DNA from: Hevea brasiliensis
Taxonomy: Eukaryota; Streptophyta; Magnoliopsida; Malpighiales; Euphorbiaceae
Assembly: GCF_030052815.1 (NCBI RefSeq)
Contig: NC_079510.1
Span: forward strand, 36,242,358-36,306,357
Direction: 5' to 3'
DNA: 64,000 nt
The notes beneath the pieces are model-generated. The model saw only the letters and a program-made list of their open reading frames with translations. It was not told the DNA's origin and did no database searches. The position numbers and the translations under genes were made by a program. Shown here in pieces: positions 22,736 through 34,900 of the stretch. Each line of letters begins with the position of its first letter. Position 1 is the stretch's first letter.

Positions 22736-23568
22736 CTAGTCCGAGCATTTAATGCTCGCGAGGTTCTAGGCAGCGCATCGATTGGTGACGCGACAATGTT
22801 TCTCGACACTTTTCTCAAATATCCGAATGTTCTGAGATCGGTTTATTAGAGATCGGCATAATAAGTTAAACATTTTGAATAAAGGGTCAACTAAGTGTCA
22901 TTCAGGTAAAGAATCAGATTGGATAATCACATTAGGGATCGGAAAATAATCAATGCAAAAACAATAAGATGATAACCGACAAAATGAAGTCTTTATTTCC
23001 AAAAGATCGGATTGCATACATCCTTTGGGCGATCTCTAGGGATCGGATTACAATAAAGGTCTAACTACATCATTTGGGAGATCTCTAGAGATCTGATTAC
23101 ATTGAAGAATTACATCATTTGGGCGATCTCTAGAGACCGACGAAAATCCTATCTGAAGGGGCCGATCTAAGGATCAGTTTATAACTGATCCCAAGGATAC
23201 CACCAGCCGATCTAAGGATCGGGCTATAATCGATCCAAGGATTGCCGACCGGATGCTTCATCCGCCGGAACACCCAATGTGGATCGAATCATTGTCGAAC
23301 ACTCAATGTGATGAGAAGCGAATGAACTCGTTGAGCAACTCGAGATCGGTACAACCGAGGCCCGCAATACGGATCGGTCAAATCGGTTCTCTCACCATCG
23401 TCAATTAGGATCATCCAATCACCGGATCGTAAATTTTCATCGGTGAGAAGGAAATCCATCGGAAAAGATCAAAGCCTCGATTATAGCGAACTTCTACGGA
23501 GCGGCTAGAACAAGGTAAGTAAGAAATGAAGAGAGGAAAGTCGATGAAGAAAATGTCTCCGTCGATGG

Positions 23569-23576
23569 TATATATA
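23569..23576 (-). promoter_or_regulatory. Second antisense TATA-like box, Ogre 5' LTR
   Basis: Minus-strand CCCTATATATACC lies 110 bp upstream of a short open frame with ATG at 23459 (about 65 codons in this copy). It is conserved at 41115..41122. Confidence 0.35.
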
Positions 23577-24166
23577 GGGAAAATGAGCATTTATTCTTTG
23601 AGCGGAAAGCAAGCGGGCGCTTGAGAATCGAGATGCAATTAATGCTTGGACCGAATCGGTGATCAAGGGATAAAAGAGATCGGAGATAGGAGATCGGCAT
23701 GAGAGATCGGAATAGGAGCTAGGGGAGGATCGGAAGACAAAAAGAATAAGACAAATCCCAATAACCGTCGTCGAGAATCGAGCCGAGGTAGTTAAAGCGT
23801 GGCGACGAGATCTCCACCGCACGCCTAAGAATCGCCCGCAATCTTGACAGTGCGTGGTATGTCATGACAGTCTGTACATCCCAATCTCCACCGTTGATCT
23901 CACTTGTAAGGATGAATCCGAACCCTTGGATCAAAAGAGAAGACGACAATACCAGCGTTTTCACTCTTAGCCCTCGGATCGTTCCGGACAAGAGGACTCA
24001 AGACCGTCAGATTAAAAGAGGAAAAGGACAAATATTCTGAGAAGCGATCTCAGCCATTCGTTTTGATTCTCTTTAATTCCTGAACATCCGATCATGTACT
24101 TCAAAATCTTGACCCTCCATCTCCCTCAAAATAAATCCTGACCCTTCATGGGGAGCACCCGATTCC

Positions 24167-24174
24167 TATAAATA
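24167..24174 (+). promoter_or_regulatory. Sense TATA box, Ogre 5' LTR
   Basis: CCTATAAATACC, placing the start of the genomic transcript near 24200 and making U3 about 4 kb and the rest of the LTR about 1.8 kb. The same box is at 41705..41712 in the 3' LTR. Confidence 0.65.
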
Positions 24175-24484
24175 CCTGCATGAAAAACTGTTCAAGGACG
24201 GAAAAAAAAATATAGACAAGAGGCTGCTATTATCGTGGAGGAACTCTGAAACTTCATTCAGTTTGTTACTCTGCTGTTTTGTAGTGATTAAAAAGACTTT
24301 TGAAACTAGTTTTCAGGAGTGTTTTCTTGAAAAAGATTTTGAATACTGGAACTCTACATTTCCAGTTTGTTCATTATCCGTCATACTCTCATCATCTGCT
24401 TTCTTTTCCTCTGTTCAAGCTCAACTTCCTTCCACTGTTCTTACAGTTACCTTTTAGCTAAAGCATCTCTCGGTTTCACGACAG

Positions 24485-24654
24485 ACATCAACTCTCAGGC
24501 TGATCAATCCGCCATCTTCATCACTATTTACCACCTCATAGTTATTTCAATACATTTGGCTCCTCACAGACATCAACTCTCAGGCTGATCAATCCGCCAT
24601 CTCCATCACTATTTACCACCTCACAGTTATTTCAATATATTTGGCTCCTCACAG
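24485..24654 (+). repeat. 85-bp tandem duplication ending at a splice-donor-like site
   Basis: Two copies, 24485..24569 and 24570..24654, each end CTCCTCACAG. The second is followed by GTAAGAG, a strong donor consensus; the first is not. The same arrangement occurs at 42021..42190 in the 3' LTR. It lies just downstream of the sense transcription start, so spliced leader RNAs are possible. Confidence 0.6.
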
Positions 24655-25229
24655 GTAAGAGTTCATATTACTGTTTTATTAAGTATTTGCGTTTACTTTT
24701 CACACTTTCTTTGTTCTCTTTACGTATGCGGTTTTCTCTAAGTTTATTCTAAGCAAAAAATCTCAAAGAACGTTACTCTCGAATTATCTCTTTAGTGATC
24801 GGTTCATCATTCATCAATTTTCGTCATTTCTGAATACGAGCTTTTAGCTCCTAGTAGCGTGTAAGTGGTCAGGCAAAATATAGGTATCTGCAACTTAAGG
24901 GTCTCTTTTAAAAGAGAAAGCTTGAATAACACGTCAGGAAAATAGCCAAACTATTAGGCTGACGTGAACGGGAATTCGGCAAGATACCATGAAGAGGAAT
25001 AAAACCAAAATAAACTAGACAGAACAGATCGGACATTAATAGGTATGCGTAAAATGACTACATGGAAGGTCGGTAAATCAAGTTTAGTATTACCCATTTA
25101 GTCATAGGGTATCAAGAAACCTTATCTCCAGCATTTTTGAATGCCAGAAACCTTAGTTTTAGGTTCTTGTGACATGTAGCTGAAATTGAAATTCGGGAGA
25201 TCGGCAAAGCCCCTTCCAGGCTCCTGCTA

Positions 25230-25675
25230 ATCCGAAAGAGATCGGAGGAGGGTTCTTATCCGGTCTCCCCTCAAAATTCTAATAAACGTCTAAAAGAGAT
25301 CGGAGGAGGGTTCTTATCCGGTCTCCCCTCAAAATTCTAATAAACGTCTAAAAGAGATCGGAGGAGAGTTCTTATCCGGTCTCCCTTCAAAATTTTAATA
25401 AACATTAAATAGAGATCGGAGGAGAGTTCTTATCCGGTCTCAACTCAAAACATTAATAAATAACTCTAAAGGAGATCGGAGGAGGGTTCTTATCCGATCC
25501 CCCCTCAAAATTTTAATAAACGTCTAAAAGGGATCGGAGGAGAGTTCTTATCCGGTCTCATCCTAAAAATAAATAACTTAAAGGGGATCGGAGGAGAGTT
25601 CTTATCCGGTCTCCCCTCAAAACTTTAATAAATAACTTAAAAGAGGTCGGAGGAGAGTTCTTATCCGATTCTCAC
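25230..25675 (+). repeat. Tandem repeat in Ogre 5' LTR, eight units of about 57 bp
   Basis: Each unit has the core 'agatcggaggagggttctta' followed by 'tccggtctc', then an AT-rich spacer. Units vary at a few positions and by small length changes. Transcript region of the LTR; function unknown. Confidence 0.9.
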
Positions 25676-26038
25676 ACTCGTTCACTAAGGTTGTCTCATT
25701 TACTTGTGTATCTGGGTAATCCTAATTAGTGAAAAACCAAATATTCCTCTTACCAAAAGGATTAACATTCCCGTTCAAGCCCTTCTAACTAATTTATAAA
25801 GGACGCAAAATTAAATCTACTTACCCTTATTAAGGGACGAGGTGGGGTGCCTAACACCTTCCCCACCCGTTTACGGACCCCGAACCTAGAATCTCTGTCT
25901 TGAAGTGGTTTCATTCTTTATTTATCTTCTCAAATGGTTTTCTTTAGTTACCCTCAAAACTAAGGTGGCGACTCCTCACTCTTTCCCACTTCGGTGAGTG
26001 ATCGTCCGGGCGACCGCAAAAATCCCATTGCGACAGCT

Positions 26039-26056
26039 TGGCGACTCCACTGGGGA
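26039..26056 (+). other. Ogre primer binding site (tRNA-Arg)
   Basis: TGGCGACTCCACTGGGGA begins three bases after the LTR end. TGGCGACTCC pairs with the 3' end of plant tRNA-Arg, the primer typical of Ogre/Tat elements. Confidence 0.8.
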
Positions 26057-27179
26057 GACTAGGGACCCAACCCCAGTCTAGAGGTCCAAAAGTAGGCTTA
26101 ATTTTTGTCCGATCAAATTATATTTAGAGGGGCTCACTCGGCGATGTCTTATATGCTAATTATTATTGCTACTAACTATTTTGTTTTGCCTGTTCTATCT
26201 CCTACAGTGCTCTTCATTTCAAAGAAAAAGGAAAAAAGAAAAAATGGAAAAATAAAATCCCCCTGAATTGGGAAGAGGTAAAAGTGTCCCTTCACACACT
26301 GAACACTTACACAATGTCCTCACACACTATGGTCCTAACCCGGGCTTTCTTACCCTTTTAGGAAAGTAGTATTGGTTCATGTAGAGGTACCCGTGGGTTT
26401 TACCCCGTTAGTATCAGTGAAGGCTTCTGCTCAAATTGAAACTCGTTCTATTTACCGTGATACGTGGAATTTTCCGATAATATCATGGGGGTAGGATGGG
26501 GCTCTCTTTTCTGATGAGGGCAATTTGGGAACTGTGGCTATTAGAAAATTAGATCTGAGCTAAACCGTCACGATAGGCGAAAGCCGTAGTAAATCGCCTC
26601 ATAAGATAGAACTATCCAGATAGGTAGCGCTTACCGGTGTTAGGAGTCTCCCTACTATAGGACAAAAGGGCATACTTACTCTTACCTATTACCTTTAATT
26701 TCCTTTTGTTCATTTCTTTTGAGGGTAATCTTGAATCCTACTAAAGCCTACACATTTTCCTACTTTGATAAATGTGTACGTGTCACCTACACAACAGTAT
26801 GATTCAAAATTACCTAATTTGTCTTACTAACAAATTTTCCATGAGCGTTACCAAACCAAGAGTCCGTATAAGGATAGGCATCATTTTTATCATGGCATCC
26901 TTGAGTCGATCGGCGGGAGAGGCTCGAGATGCTAAACTTTGGTCCAAATCAGCTCATTGGTGGTACCCTCGCAAAATGATGTTTCCGAGGCATACATTAG
27001 CTCAATACCTTCACTAGATCTGGACAAAATAGAGGTCAAAATGAACAACCTCGAGGTGCTGTCTAATAGATGGAGGTTGCTTCCGATCGTGTCAAGGTAC
27101 GATTTGAAGAGAAATGCGGAAGGATTGCAACCTTAATGCAAGTCAAGGTCCAAATCCTCGCATTAAAAGCCATGTTGAC
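26057..27179 (+). other. Ogre leader, no intact ORF
   Basis: A long untranslated leader. Short open frames at 26772 and 26939 are probably the broken start of the extra pre-gag ORF and cannot be defined. Confidence 0.5.
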
Positions 27180-28430
27180 GGTTTGGAATCCTAAGTGCAG
27201 TGTTCTCTTTCAATGACATTGATACGGCCCCCACTATGGAGGAATATCGGGCATTCTTTGGGGATCCCATACTCATTGCGAGCGGATCTACTTACACCTC
27301 GAGCATAGCGGACACAGAAGCGGTTGGCACATATGTTGGGTTCTCCCCGGAAGAAGTAAAGTCCAGAGAAAGCGATCAAAGGAACACGCATGGATGGCAT
27401 TGGATGTACCTTGAGAAGCGGTTAGATCATCACCTCCAAGAGAAAGCGGTGGGATCAAGCTTCCGTAGCACTCGCCTTGGGAATCTATGGTCCGATCCTG
27501 TTCCGGGGCCATTGGGGATCATCACTTGCGGTCAATGGAGGTATTTTGGACAGTAGAAAGCGGGGATCAATCCGATACCGGCAATTCTTGCGAAACCTTG
27601 TTAACCTAACTACTGCGGACAACGAGGAAAGGGTCCATTAAGTGTTGCTCTCGGTTATTATACCTCTGGACTATCGGTCACATGTGTCTGTGGAGACAAA
27701 AGGATTGACTTGGTACCTTGACCAGCCTCCCATTGAGAAGATGATCCGGTTAGTGATCACTCGAAGAATGAAAAAAAGCATGGCGGGAGCAGTTTTGGGT
27801 TTCAATAGCCATGATTATTGTTGGAGGAAGTCGTGGACGTCAAGCCAACCCATCTTGATTGGTACAGAGGTATTCGGTCGGTGTCCCCGATTGGAATAAC
27901 CGGTATACAAGTTACACTCCAAAGACGTAATGAGGCGGTTGGCTCAACACGATCCATGATCAACATTAAAGAATACCACCAAGGTCACTTCTACCATGAG
28001 CTCAAGGAAGAAGAAGGGTTGAAAATGGCTCGCAAGTCCCGGAAAACATCACTCTAATGGAGAGATCACCCAAAGGCCCAAGTGCCTCGGCGATTACCTT
28101 AAATGGAGAGCGATAGGGACCAAGAACGCTCTCAGTAGAATTCAAGGGCGACAACCCTCGCCAAGACGCCCTATTAGAGGAAGGCGATAATCGCTGGTTG
28201 ACTCGCTACAAAGGCAAATACCGAGAACTCACAAATGCAAGAACGAATGAAACAATTGGAGGACCAACAATGAAACTTAAGAGAAGGGTAAGAAAGATCA
28301 AGGAAGAGGCAAGGGCCGAAAGGATAGGGTTCAAGAGCAAGAGGTACAGTGGGAAAAGAAAGAAACTCTCTCCAAGTGAGGTCAAAGAGATGAAAGGCGA
28401 GAATAGTAAGCTTCAGAAAGGATGAAGTAC
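27180..28430 (+). pseudogene. Extra ORF before gag (Ogre ORF1), broken
   Basis: Pieces in different frames follow each other. One at 27200 has 'NDIDTAPTMEEYRAFFGDP', which resembles the N-terminal motif of plant proteins with a DUF7745-like domain, the type reported for ORF1 of Ogre elements. A second piece (27642) has 'RLVITRRMKKSMAGAV', a third (27818) 'KEYHQGHFYHELKEEEGL', and a fourth (28198) is very rich in Lys, Glu and Arg and probably helical. The function of ORF1 is unknown. The family link rests on a short motif only. Confidence 0.5.
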
Positions 28431-29394
28431 CAAGAGGTACTCGTTGAAGAGTATAAACAGGAAAACAAGAAGAAGAAGCTTGAATTAAAGAACAGGCACT
28501 CCTCATCAACGACATCTTGAAAGAGTGTGCTAAAGAAAGGAAAGAGAAAGAGAAACAAGCTGCCTCTATCAAGGACTGAAAGAAAATGTGGACCAGTTGG
28601 AGAAAATGATAGCACAGGAAAAAGGAACTATTATTACAGATCCGAGTATGCTCTGAAAGTGTTCGATCTGCCAAACAAGAGGAAAGGTTATATGAGTATC
28701 TCGAGAAAATGTCATCTCATTATAAAGAACCTCCTGAACCTAGGCGATGTAAAGAATATGTTGTACAAATTATTGATTAATGAAATGATTTTTGGACCAT
28801 TGTTTAAGCGATTTGTGAATGAATAATATGACTCCGTAGGAACTCCTCGCTAGGGTTATGTGAAAAATTGAGTGCGCTATATGAACAGTATCATAAATGC
28901 ACATTCAATCCGTCATTCACAAATCGGACTATCAAACGATGCCATGATAAAGTTGATGCGGTTATCCTTTTGCGATTCCAACTGGCTCTCAAATGCCATC
29001 AGTATCCTTCGTCCAGACCAGGACTTTTAGTTTCTTTGCAAAACTCAAATTCATTTAAATTTTTTTTATCCTCACAGGAAATCAATATTGATTCAAACAA
29101 GGCAAGTCTGACCAAGCACACGATCCAACCCAAGCGAGTGTACTTAACAAGATCTCGAACGAGGAAGATAATGGAAAATCGGAGCAAATGCAGAACCTAC
29201 AGGGACAGTCTCCGAGTTGAAAGATCGACTTTACGAAATTATGAGACTAATGAAGGAAATGTCTCGAGAACAAACACCTTGAACCTAGCCCACCATTACC
29301 TCCTCCGCCTCCTACAACAAATGATCCTCAGCAAGCTTCAACCTCTTTTACCTTTCAGTCTCCCATTCCGGACCCGACAATCACTGTCAATCCG
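28431..29394 (+). other. Ogre region between ORF1 and gag, broken charged coding sequence
   Basis: All frames have stops. Short Lys/Glu-rich stretches suggest former coiled-coil coding sequence (end of ORF1 or start of gag). Nothing further is recognisable. Confidence 0.35.
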
Positions 29395-31653
29395 TTGACC
29401 ATAAATAATGACCCACCTTTTTCCTATTACCCGACCGTCTCAAATACCGAGCCTCACCATTCAATCCCGATCCCTCCAGTTTACTCCACCCCTCAGCTCC
29501 CGGTTGGAGGAGCGTATCATACGGTGGAAGGAGAACATAGGGTGAGAGAAAACGAGAAACTATCTGCCCTAGAAGAAAGATTGAGATCAATAGAAGGGTT
29601 GAACATGTATGGCTCGATCGATGTGTAAATCACGAGATTGGTGCGGATGTGGTGGTACCACCCAAATTCAAGGTTCTGATTTCGACAAATACAAATGAAA
29701 CTCAGATCCCGCATCCACACGGCAACCTACATTGCCAAAATGTTCGCTTATGAAGACGATAGACTTCTCATTCACTTCTTTCACGAGAGCCTCTCCGGAG
29801 CAGCTCTGAGATGGTGCATACAATTGGACAGGAGCAAGCTGCACTCCTGGAAGGACTTAGCCGATACCTTTCTAAAGCAGTACAAATTCAATTGTGATGC
29901 GGCACCCACGAGGAGGACCTCCGGAACAGTGCAGAAAGACCGGGAAGGTTTCAAGCGGTATGCCCAACGATGGAGGAGAAGGCGCGAGTATATCCTCCAG
30001 TGACCGATAATGAACTCTGCTCCCTATTCATCGAAACATTGAAGGCTCCCTACTTCAACCTGATGATCGGAAATACCTCCAACAGCTTCTTAGATATCAT
30101 CCAAGCCGGTGAGAGAATTGAAGCTAATCGAGAATAGGAAGACTACAGGAGTTGGTGAGAACCACATGAAAAAGACTGCCAATTTTGGCAAGAAAAAGAA
30201 GAGTGATGTGCATTCCATCACTCGACAGAATAATTTTCCCCAATTCCCCCAAAATAACTACCGGCCATATCCTCCCTCTCATGGCCCAACTATCGCAAAC
30301 ATCCCACCCCCTTTCCCTAATTATTCACAACCACGCCCCTGTCGCCCCACTGCAAATTTCCAACCAAGACCACCTCCTCCTCCGGCTCAACCACGACCAC
30401 CACAAAATAACCCAAGACCTCCAAGGAATCTGATCCACCCTTCCCCTCCCTCTCGGTGAAATATACCGATACCTTGTCGGTATAAACCAAATCGTGCAGT
30501 CCCTTTAGACCCAATCCAGCCGCCATATCCCAGGTGGTATGATGCCACTGCCCGTTGTGAGTATCATGGAGGAGCACAAGGGCATTCAACTGACAACTGC
30601 GGGGCACTCAGAGGGAGAGTGCACGCTCTAATCCGGAACGGGTGGTTGAAGACCGAGGGAAATGGTTCCCTCCCCAATGTCACCTCAAACCCACTACCTA
30701 ACCATAATGCGGGTAGTGGTGTGAATATGATTGAGTCGAGGAGAAGGATCAACAACGAAATTGGACAAGTTGGTCCCTTATTTCAAACAAATTTTTGCCA
30801 TATCGAAGAGAAGGTCACCTTTGCCCTCGGTAGCAGGATTTGAAGAGAGTACAGGTGTCCTTACCATGGAGCGGCAATGACCATAAGCTGCAAGATTGTG
30901 AGGGTTGCAAGAAGTCCAAATTTGTTATCTCTTAAAGTTCTGAGATGCTAGACAAAGGCGGAAGGGGAAGTGAACACCGCTAGACTCAGCCAAACTGCTT
31001 CTACCTCCAAGCCCAGAATCACTTTCTCACCCCCAGTAGCCTCACCGCCAGTAACAGTTATCCGAACTACGCCCCAGCTTCCTGTCACCAATACTCACGC
31101 AGTCCCTTGGAACTATAATTTCCAAGTTTTTACTCAGGGAGCGTCAAGCAGCGCATCCGTCCCTAGCCTTGCCTCACCTCCGACACCACCAAAACCATGT
31201 TTCGCTCCTCACGAGCATTTCAGGATGACTTATGCTGGACCTGCTAGCAACATTACTCCCCAAACCAGTTCTCGGCCCGTTATTGCAACAAAACCTTCTC
31301 CACCTGAGCAAGAAGTCGAGTTTATAACTCGAAGTGGGAGGTGTTACGGGAACGAAGAAAGAGAGAAGAAAAAAGGGAAAGTAAAAATGGGAGAGTCATC
31401 AAGAAACACGGAAGAGGAGGTTGAGAAAGCAGAGGAAGCAGAGCCTATTGAGCGCAAGGAAGATGAAGAACTGCTGCTCCAAATAATGAAGCAAAGCGAG
31501 TATGACGTGGTGGAGCAATTGAGAAAAACCCCCGCCCGAATTTCACTGTTATCACTGATCCTGAGCTCGGAAGTCCACCGACAAGCCCTACAAAGAATCC
31601 TGGATCAGGCCTTTGTGAACCCCGACATTACTCGAGGCGGTTTGAGAAAATAG
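29395..31653 (+). pseudogene. Ogre gag, broken
   Basis: The capsid polyprotein region. A Pro/Tyr-rich N-terminal piece (29395) is followed by the retrotransposon-gag domain at 29695 with 'LSGAALRWCIQLDRSKLHSW' and 'LADTFLKQYKFN', where the Trp-Tyr/Trp-x-Leu spacing is typical. Next is a Pro-rich linker (30109..30460) and, near 30545..30600, a knuckle-like 'CEYHGGAQGHSTDNC' (C-x2-H-x5-H-x4-C), as in Tat elements. A Ser/Pro-rich stretch and an acidic tail (30970..31653) lead to protease. At least four frame changes separate the pieces. Confidence 0.75.
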
Positions 31654-31739
31654 TAGGACAAATCCGGGCATCGGCTCTGTAGCCTTTTACGAAGAGGAGG
31701 TAGACCTGCGGGCTTAGGGCACAATAAAGCTCTACATGT

Positions 31740-32330
31740 AGCGTGAAGTGTAAGGGTTGTATAGTGGCCAAGGTTCTCATCGATAACGGATCGGCCCTCA
31801 ATGTCTTGCCTAAGCGCGACCTTAGCCGAGCTACCGGTTGACCAATCGCATATACGTCGAGTGAAATTGTGGTAAGAGACTTTTACGGTACCAGGAGAGA
31901 GGTACTGGGAGACATTGACTTGCCAATCCAAGTCGGGGCATGTACTTTCAACGTCACGTTTCAAGTGATGAACATTGAGCCGGCTTACACTATGTTATTA
32001 GGGAGGCCGTGGATCCACTCTGCGAACGCTGTTCCTTCAACCTTACACCAGAAGATCAAATACATTAAGGACGGCAAAATCATCACGGTCAGGGCGAAGA
32101 GGCCATCTGGTCACCAAGCCGCAATCACTTCCTTATGTGGAAGCGGCGAGGAATCATTGGAGAGTTCTTTCCAGGCCCTTGAATTGCAAGATCTTTGGGA
32201 AGGAAGGGGCTATGGCTATGGTGGCCAAAGTAATGTCAAGAAAGCGGGTATCAAGAGGGGAAAGGCTTGGGCACCTTTGCCTTGCAAGGAATCGTCGAGC
32301 CTATACTGGCTATTCGGAAGATAGGCCGTT
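31740..32330 (+). pseudogene. Ogre aspartic protease, broken
   Basis: The frame near 31765 reads 'VLIDNGSALNVLP', where D-N-G is the retropepsin-like active-site triplet. After a frame change at about 31850 the rest of the domain follows (31869), with 'NIEPAYTMLLGRPWIHSA', the conserved flap/GRPW block of plant Gypsy proteases. It is followed by 'LHQKIKYIKDGKIITV', standard for Tat elements. The enzyme would process gag-pol if intact. Confidence 0.75.
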
Positions 32331-32654
32331 GTGGTTTGGGGTATGAGGAGGATGCCCTCGTGGATGGGCGATTACGGATGAGGAGAATGCTTGGGATCAG
32401 AGGTTCGACCAGGAGACGGGAAAAATGACAATAGTCCCGAGACGTACGGAGATCTTCACCAAACCGGTCATCCAACATCCGGCAAGTACAGAACAATCAC
32501 CAGATGATCCATCCATAGATGTCATCCAACTGGATTCCTTGTATGAGGCCCTAGTTTCACCCATGGCTGAGGAGCAGGAGCTTGACAACTGGACAACGGA
32601 GGATATCCACGTACTCAATTTGAGTAAAGTACCTCTGGTTATCTACACTTGATC

Positions 32655-32925
32655 ACTTTGTCCATGGTGACAAGTGTAATACTGTAAATGGACCTTTTCT
32701 TATGGCATTAATATTAATGAATTGATAGCGCATTTTAAATCCAATACTCTCTTTCCTTTTAATTCCATCCTTATAACATGTTCTATTCTTCATTCATTCA
32801 TGACCATTCATCAATTAACACCTAATAATCCAAAAGACTCAGAAATTCCTCAGTTAATTTTGAAATCCCCATAAGCGCCATTACTTCAAGTAATTCGAGG
32901 AAGACCTTACAGAAGAAAGCAATGA
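32655..32925 (+). other. Non-coding AT-rich spacer between protease and RT, possible Ogre intron
   Basis: AT-rich (for example 'attaatattaatgaattgat'), unlike the GC-richer coding flanks, and closed in all frames. Ogre elements are known to carry an intron between protease and RT. I cannot fix its splice sites here. Confidence 0.4.
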
Positions 32926-33700
32926 AAAAGATGAACCCTGCCTCGTGCCTTGTGAAGATGAAACGCGCACAATAAACTTAGGCACGGAAGAAATAAAAAG
33001 GGAACTTAAGGTAGTGGAGAGTGAGGAATTGGGAGATATGATCGGTCAGCAAGGAATTTCTCGGCGTATTTTCATGGAGCTATGATGATATGGTCGGTTT
33101 GGACCCCGGATAGTGGCGCACAAGATTCCCTTAATTCCGAGAACGATCCGGTGAAGCGGCGAGGAGAATGAATCGACACCTTGCTCAAGGTTCGGGATGA
33201 AGTCAAGAAAGCGATATGGCCGGGTTCTTGGAAGTAGTCAAATATCCCCAATGGGTGGCTAATGTCGTCCCGATAATGAAGAAAGACGGAGAGTCGGGGT
33301 GTGTGTTGACTACGGGGACCTTAATAAAGCAAGTTTGAAAGATGATTTCCCTCTCCCTCACATTGATGTGTTAGTTGACAATCTTTGCGGGATTGGGTAG
33401 GTGTTCGTGTATTGATGGGGCATCGGTACAATCAGATTCCGATGGACAAGGAAGACAAGGATAAAGCGCTTTCATCACCCAATGGGGGTATTTTGCTATC
33501 GGGTCATGCCCTTCGGGTTGAAGAATGCGGGCTACTTACCGGTAGCGCAATGGTCACATTATTCCACGATATGATGCATAAAGAAGTGGAGGTATATGTG
33601 GATGATATGATCATTAAATCCGAGGAGAAGAGAGCCACGTTCAGTGATGAGGAGGGTGCTCGAAAGGCTCAGAAATACAAGTTGAAGTGAACCACGCTAA
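32926..33700 (+). pseudogene. Ogre reverse transcriptase, broken
   Basis: RT motifs appear in several frames: 'KYPQWVANVVPIMKKDG' near 33240, then a 'DFPLPHID' block near 33350, 'YNQIPMDKEDKDKA' at 33427 and the catalytic 'YVDDMIIKS' near 33595. Between them single-base changes alternate the frame. The catalytic Asp pair is intact. The order matches Gypsy RT fingers, palm and the start of the thumb. Confidence 0.75.
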
Positions 33701-34350
33701 ATGCATCTTGAGCTAGATCGGGAAAAGCTGTTGGGATTCATAGTAGCGAGAAAGGGATAGAAGTGGATCGGACAAAGTTCGAGCTATTCAAGAAATGCCG
33801 TCCCCAAAAGCGAGAAAGGGAGGTGCAGCTTTCTAGGAAAGTTGAACTACATTTCAAGATTTATTTCTAATCTCACCGCCAAAGTGAGCCTATTTTGAAC
33901 TACTCGGAAGAACAATCCTACCCAATGGGATTCGGATTGTCAAAAGGCTTCGAGACAATCAAAGCGGTATTTGTCAAACCCACGGTATTGGTCCCTTTGT
34001 GGCGAGCAGGCCTCGATCTGTACATGGCAGTCCAACGAGCTCTATGGGATGTGTTTTAGGACAACATGATGATACCGCCGAAAAGAGAGGGCCATTTACT
34101 ACGAGCAAGAAGTTCAATGATTATGAGTCAAGGTACTCTTTCTTAGAAAAGACTTGCTGTAGCGTTAGCACAGACGACAAATCGCCTCAAGCACTACATG
34201 TTGAATCACAAGACATGGCTTATCTCGGATGGATCCTATCGATACGTATTCGAAAGCCCATTCGTGCGGGAAGGATAGCCAAGTGGCGAGTTATACTCTC
34301 CCAATATGATATAGTCTACATGACCGGAAGCGGTGAAAGGTAGCGTAATT
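33701..34350 (+). pseudogene. Ogre RT connection and first RNase H, broken
   Basis: Fragments typical of the RT thumb ('ISNLTAK'-like near 33870) and RNase H ('RIAKWRVILSQYDIVYMTG' at 34270) are seen. Most of the catalytic residues lie in broken frames. Confidence 0.55.
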
Positions 34351-34900
34351 GCGACCTCTAGCGGAAAACCCTATCCCGGATTATGAAGCTCTGGATTTTG
34401 AGTTCCACAGCGAACATATTAATGAAGTAGACTGCGAAGAAGAGGGGTCGATCGATGTGTGGGAAATGTATTTTGTGAGCGATCAATTTATCAGGAATGG
34501 AATTGAGGCTGTACTAGTATCCCCGGAAGAAAGCACTTCCCAATAGCTGCTAAGTTGGGATTTGGTGTACCAACAATGTCGCAGAATATGAAGCTTGTGT
34601 AATGGGTCTACATGTTGCTATAGAGATGAAAATCGAGAAAGTTGGAGGTGTATGGAGACTCGCTCGATAATTTATCAGTCAAGGGAGAATGGCAAACCAA
34701 GGATCCCAAGCTAATCCCCTACCGTAAATACTTCTTGGAGATGATCGAGAATTCAAGAAATCTCTTTCACTCATCGAGTAGAGACAAGAATCAATTTCTT
34801 GACGCCTTAGCTACTCTAGCTGTTATGGCTCAAATCGAAGAAGGGCGAGACGTTTGACGTTGAAGATTAAAGTAAGGGATGAGCCACCTATTGCTTCATG
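34351..34900 (+). pseudogene. Ogre second (archaeal-type) RNase H region, broken
   Basis: The piece near 34575 reads 'NVAEYEACVMGLHVAIEM', with the Glu of the RNase H active site, followed by 'VYGDSLD' (active-site Asp) and 'KGEWQTKDPKLIPYRKYF'. A second RNase H after the first is characteristic of the Tat/Ogre clade. It ends 'LDALATLAVMAQIEEG'. Frame changes occur near 34640. Confidence 0.65.

Larger units (their letters stand above)
20139..26035 (+). mobile_element. Ogre 5' LTR
   Basis: It starts TGTCGACACC and ends CCATTGCGACA, three bases before the primer site. It carries a sense TATA box at 24167, a splice-donor-like site at 24655, an antisense gene (20676..22578) with its own TATA box, a second small antisense ORF and eight copies of a roughly 57-bp tandem repeat near its right end. 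Confidence 0.92.

Noticed and set aside
25230..25675. Second repeat array as a possible regulatory or CRISPR-like array
   Set aside because: It is a simple minisatellite inside the LTR, duplicated in the other LTR.
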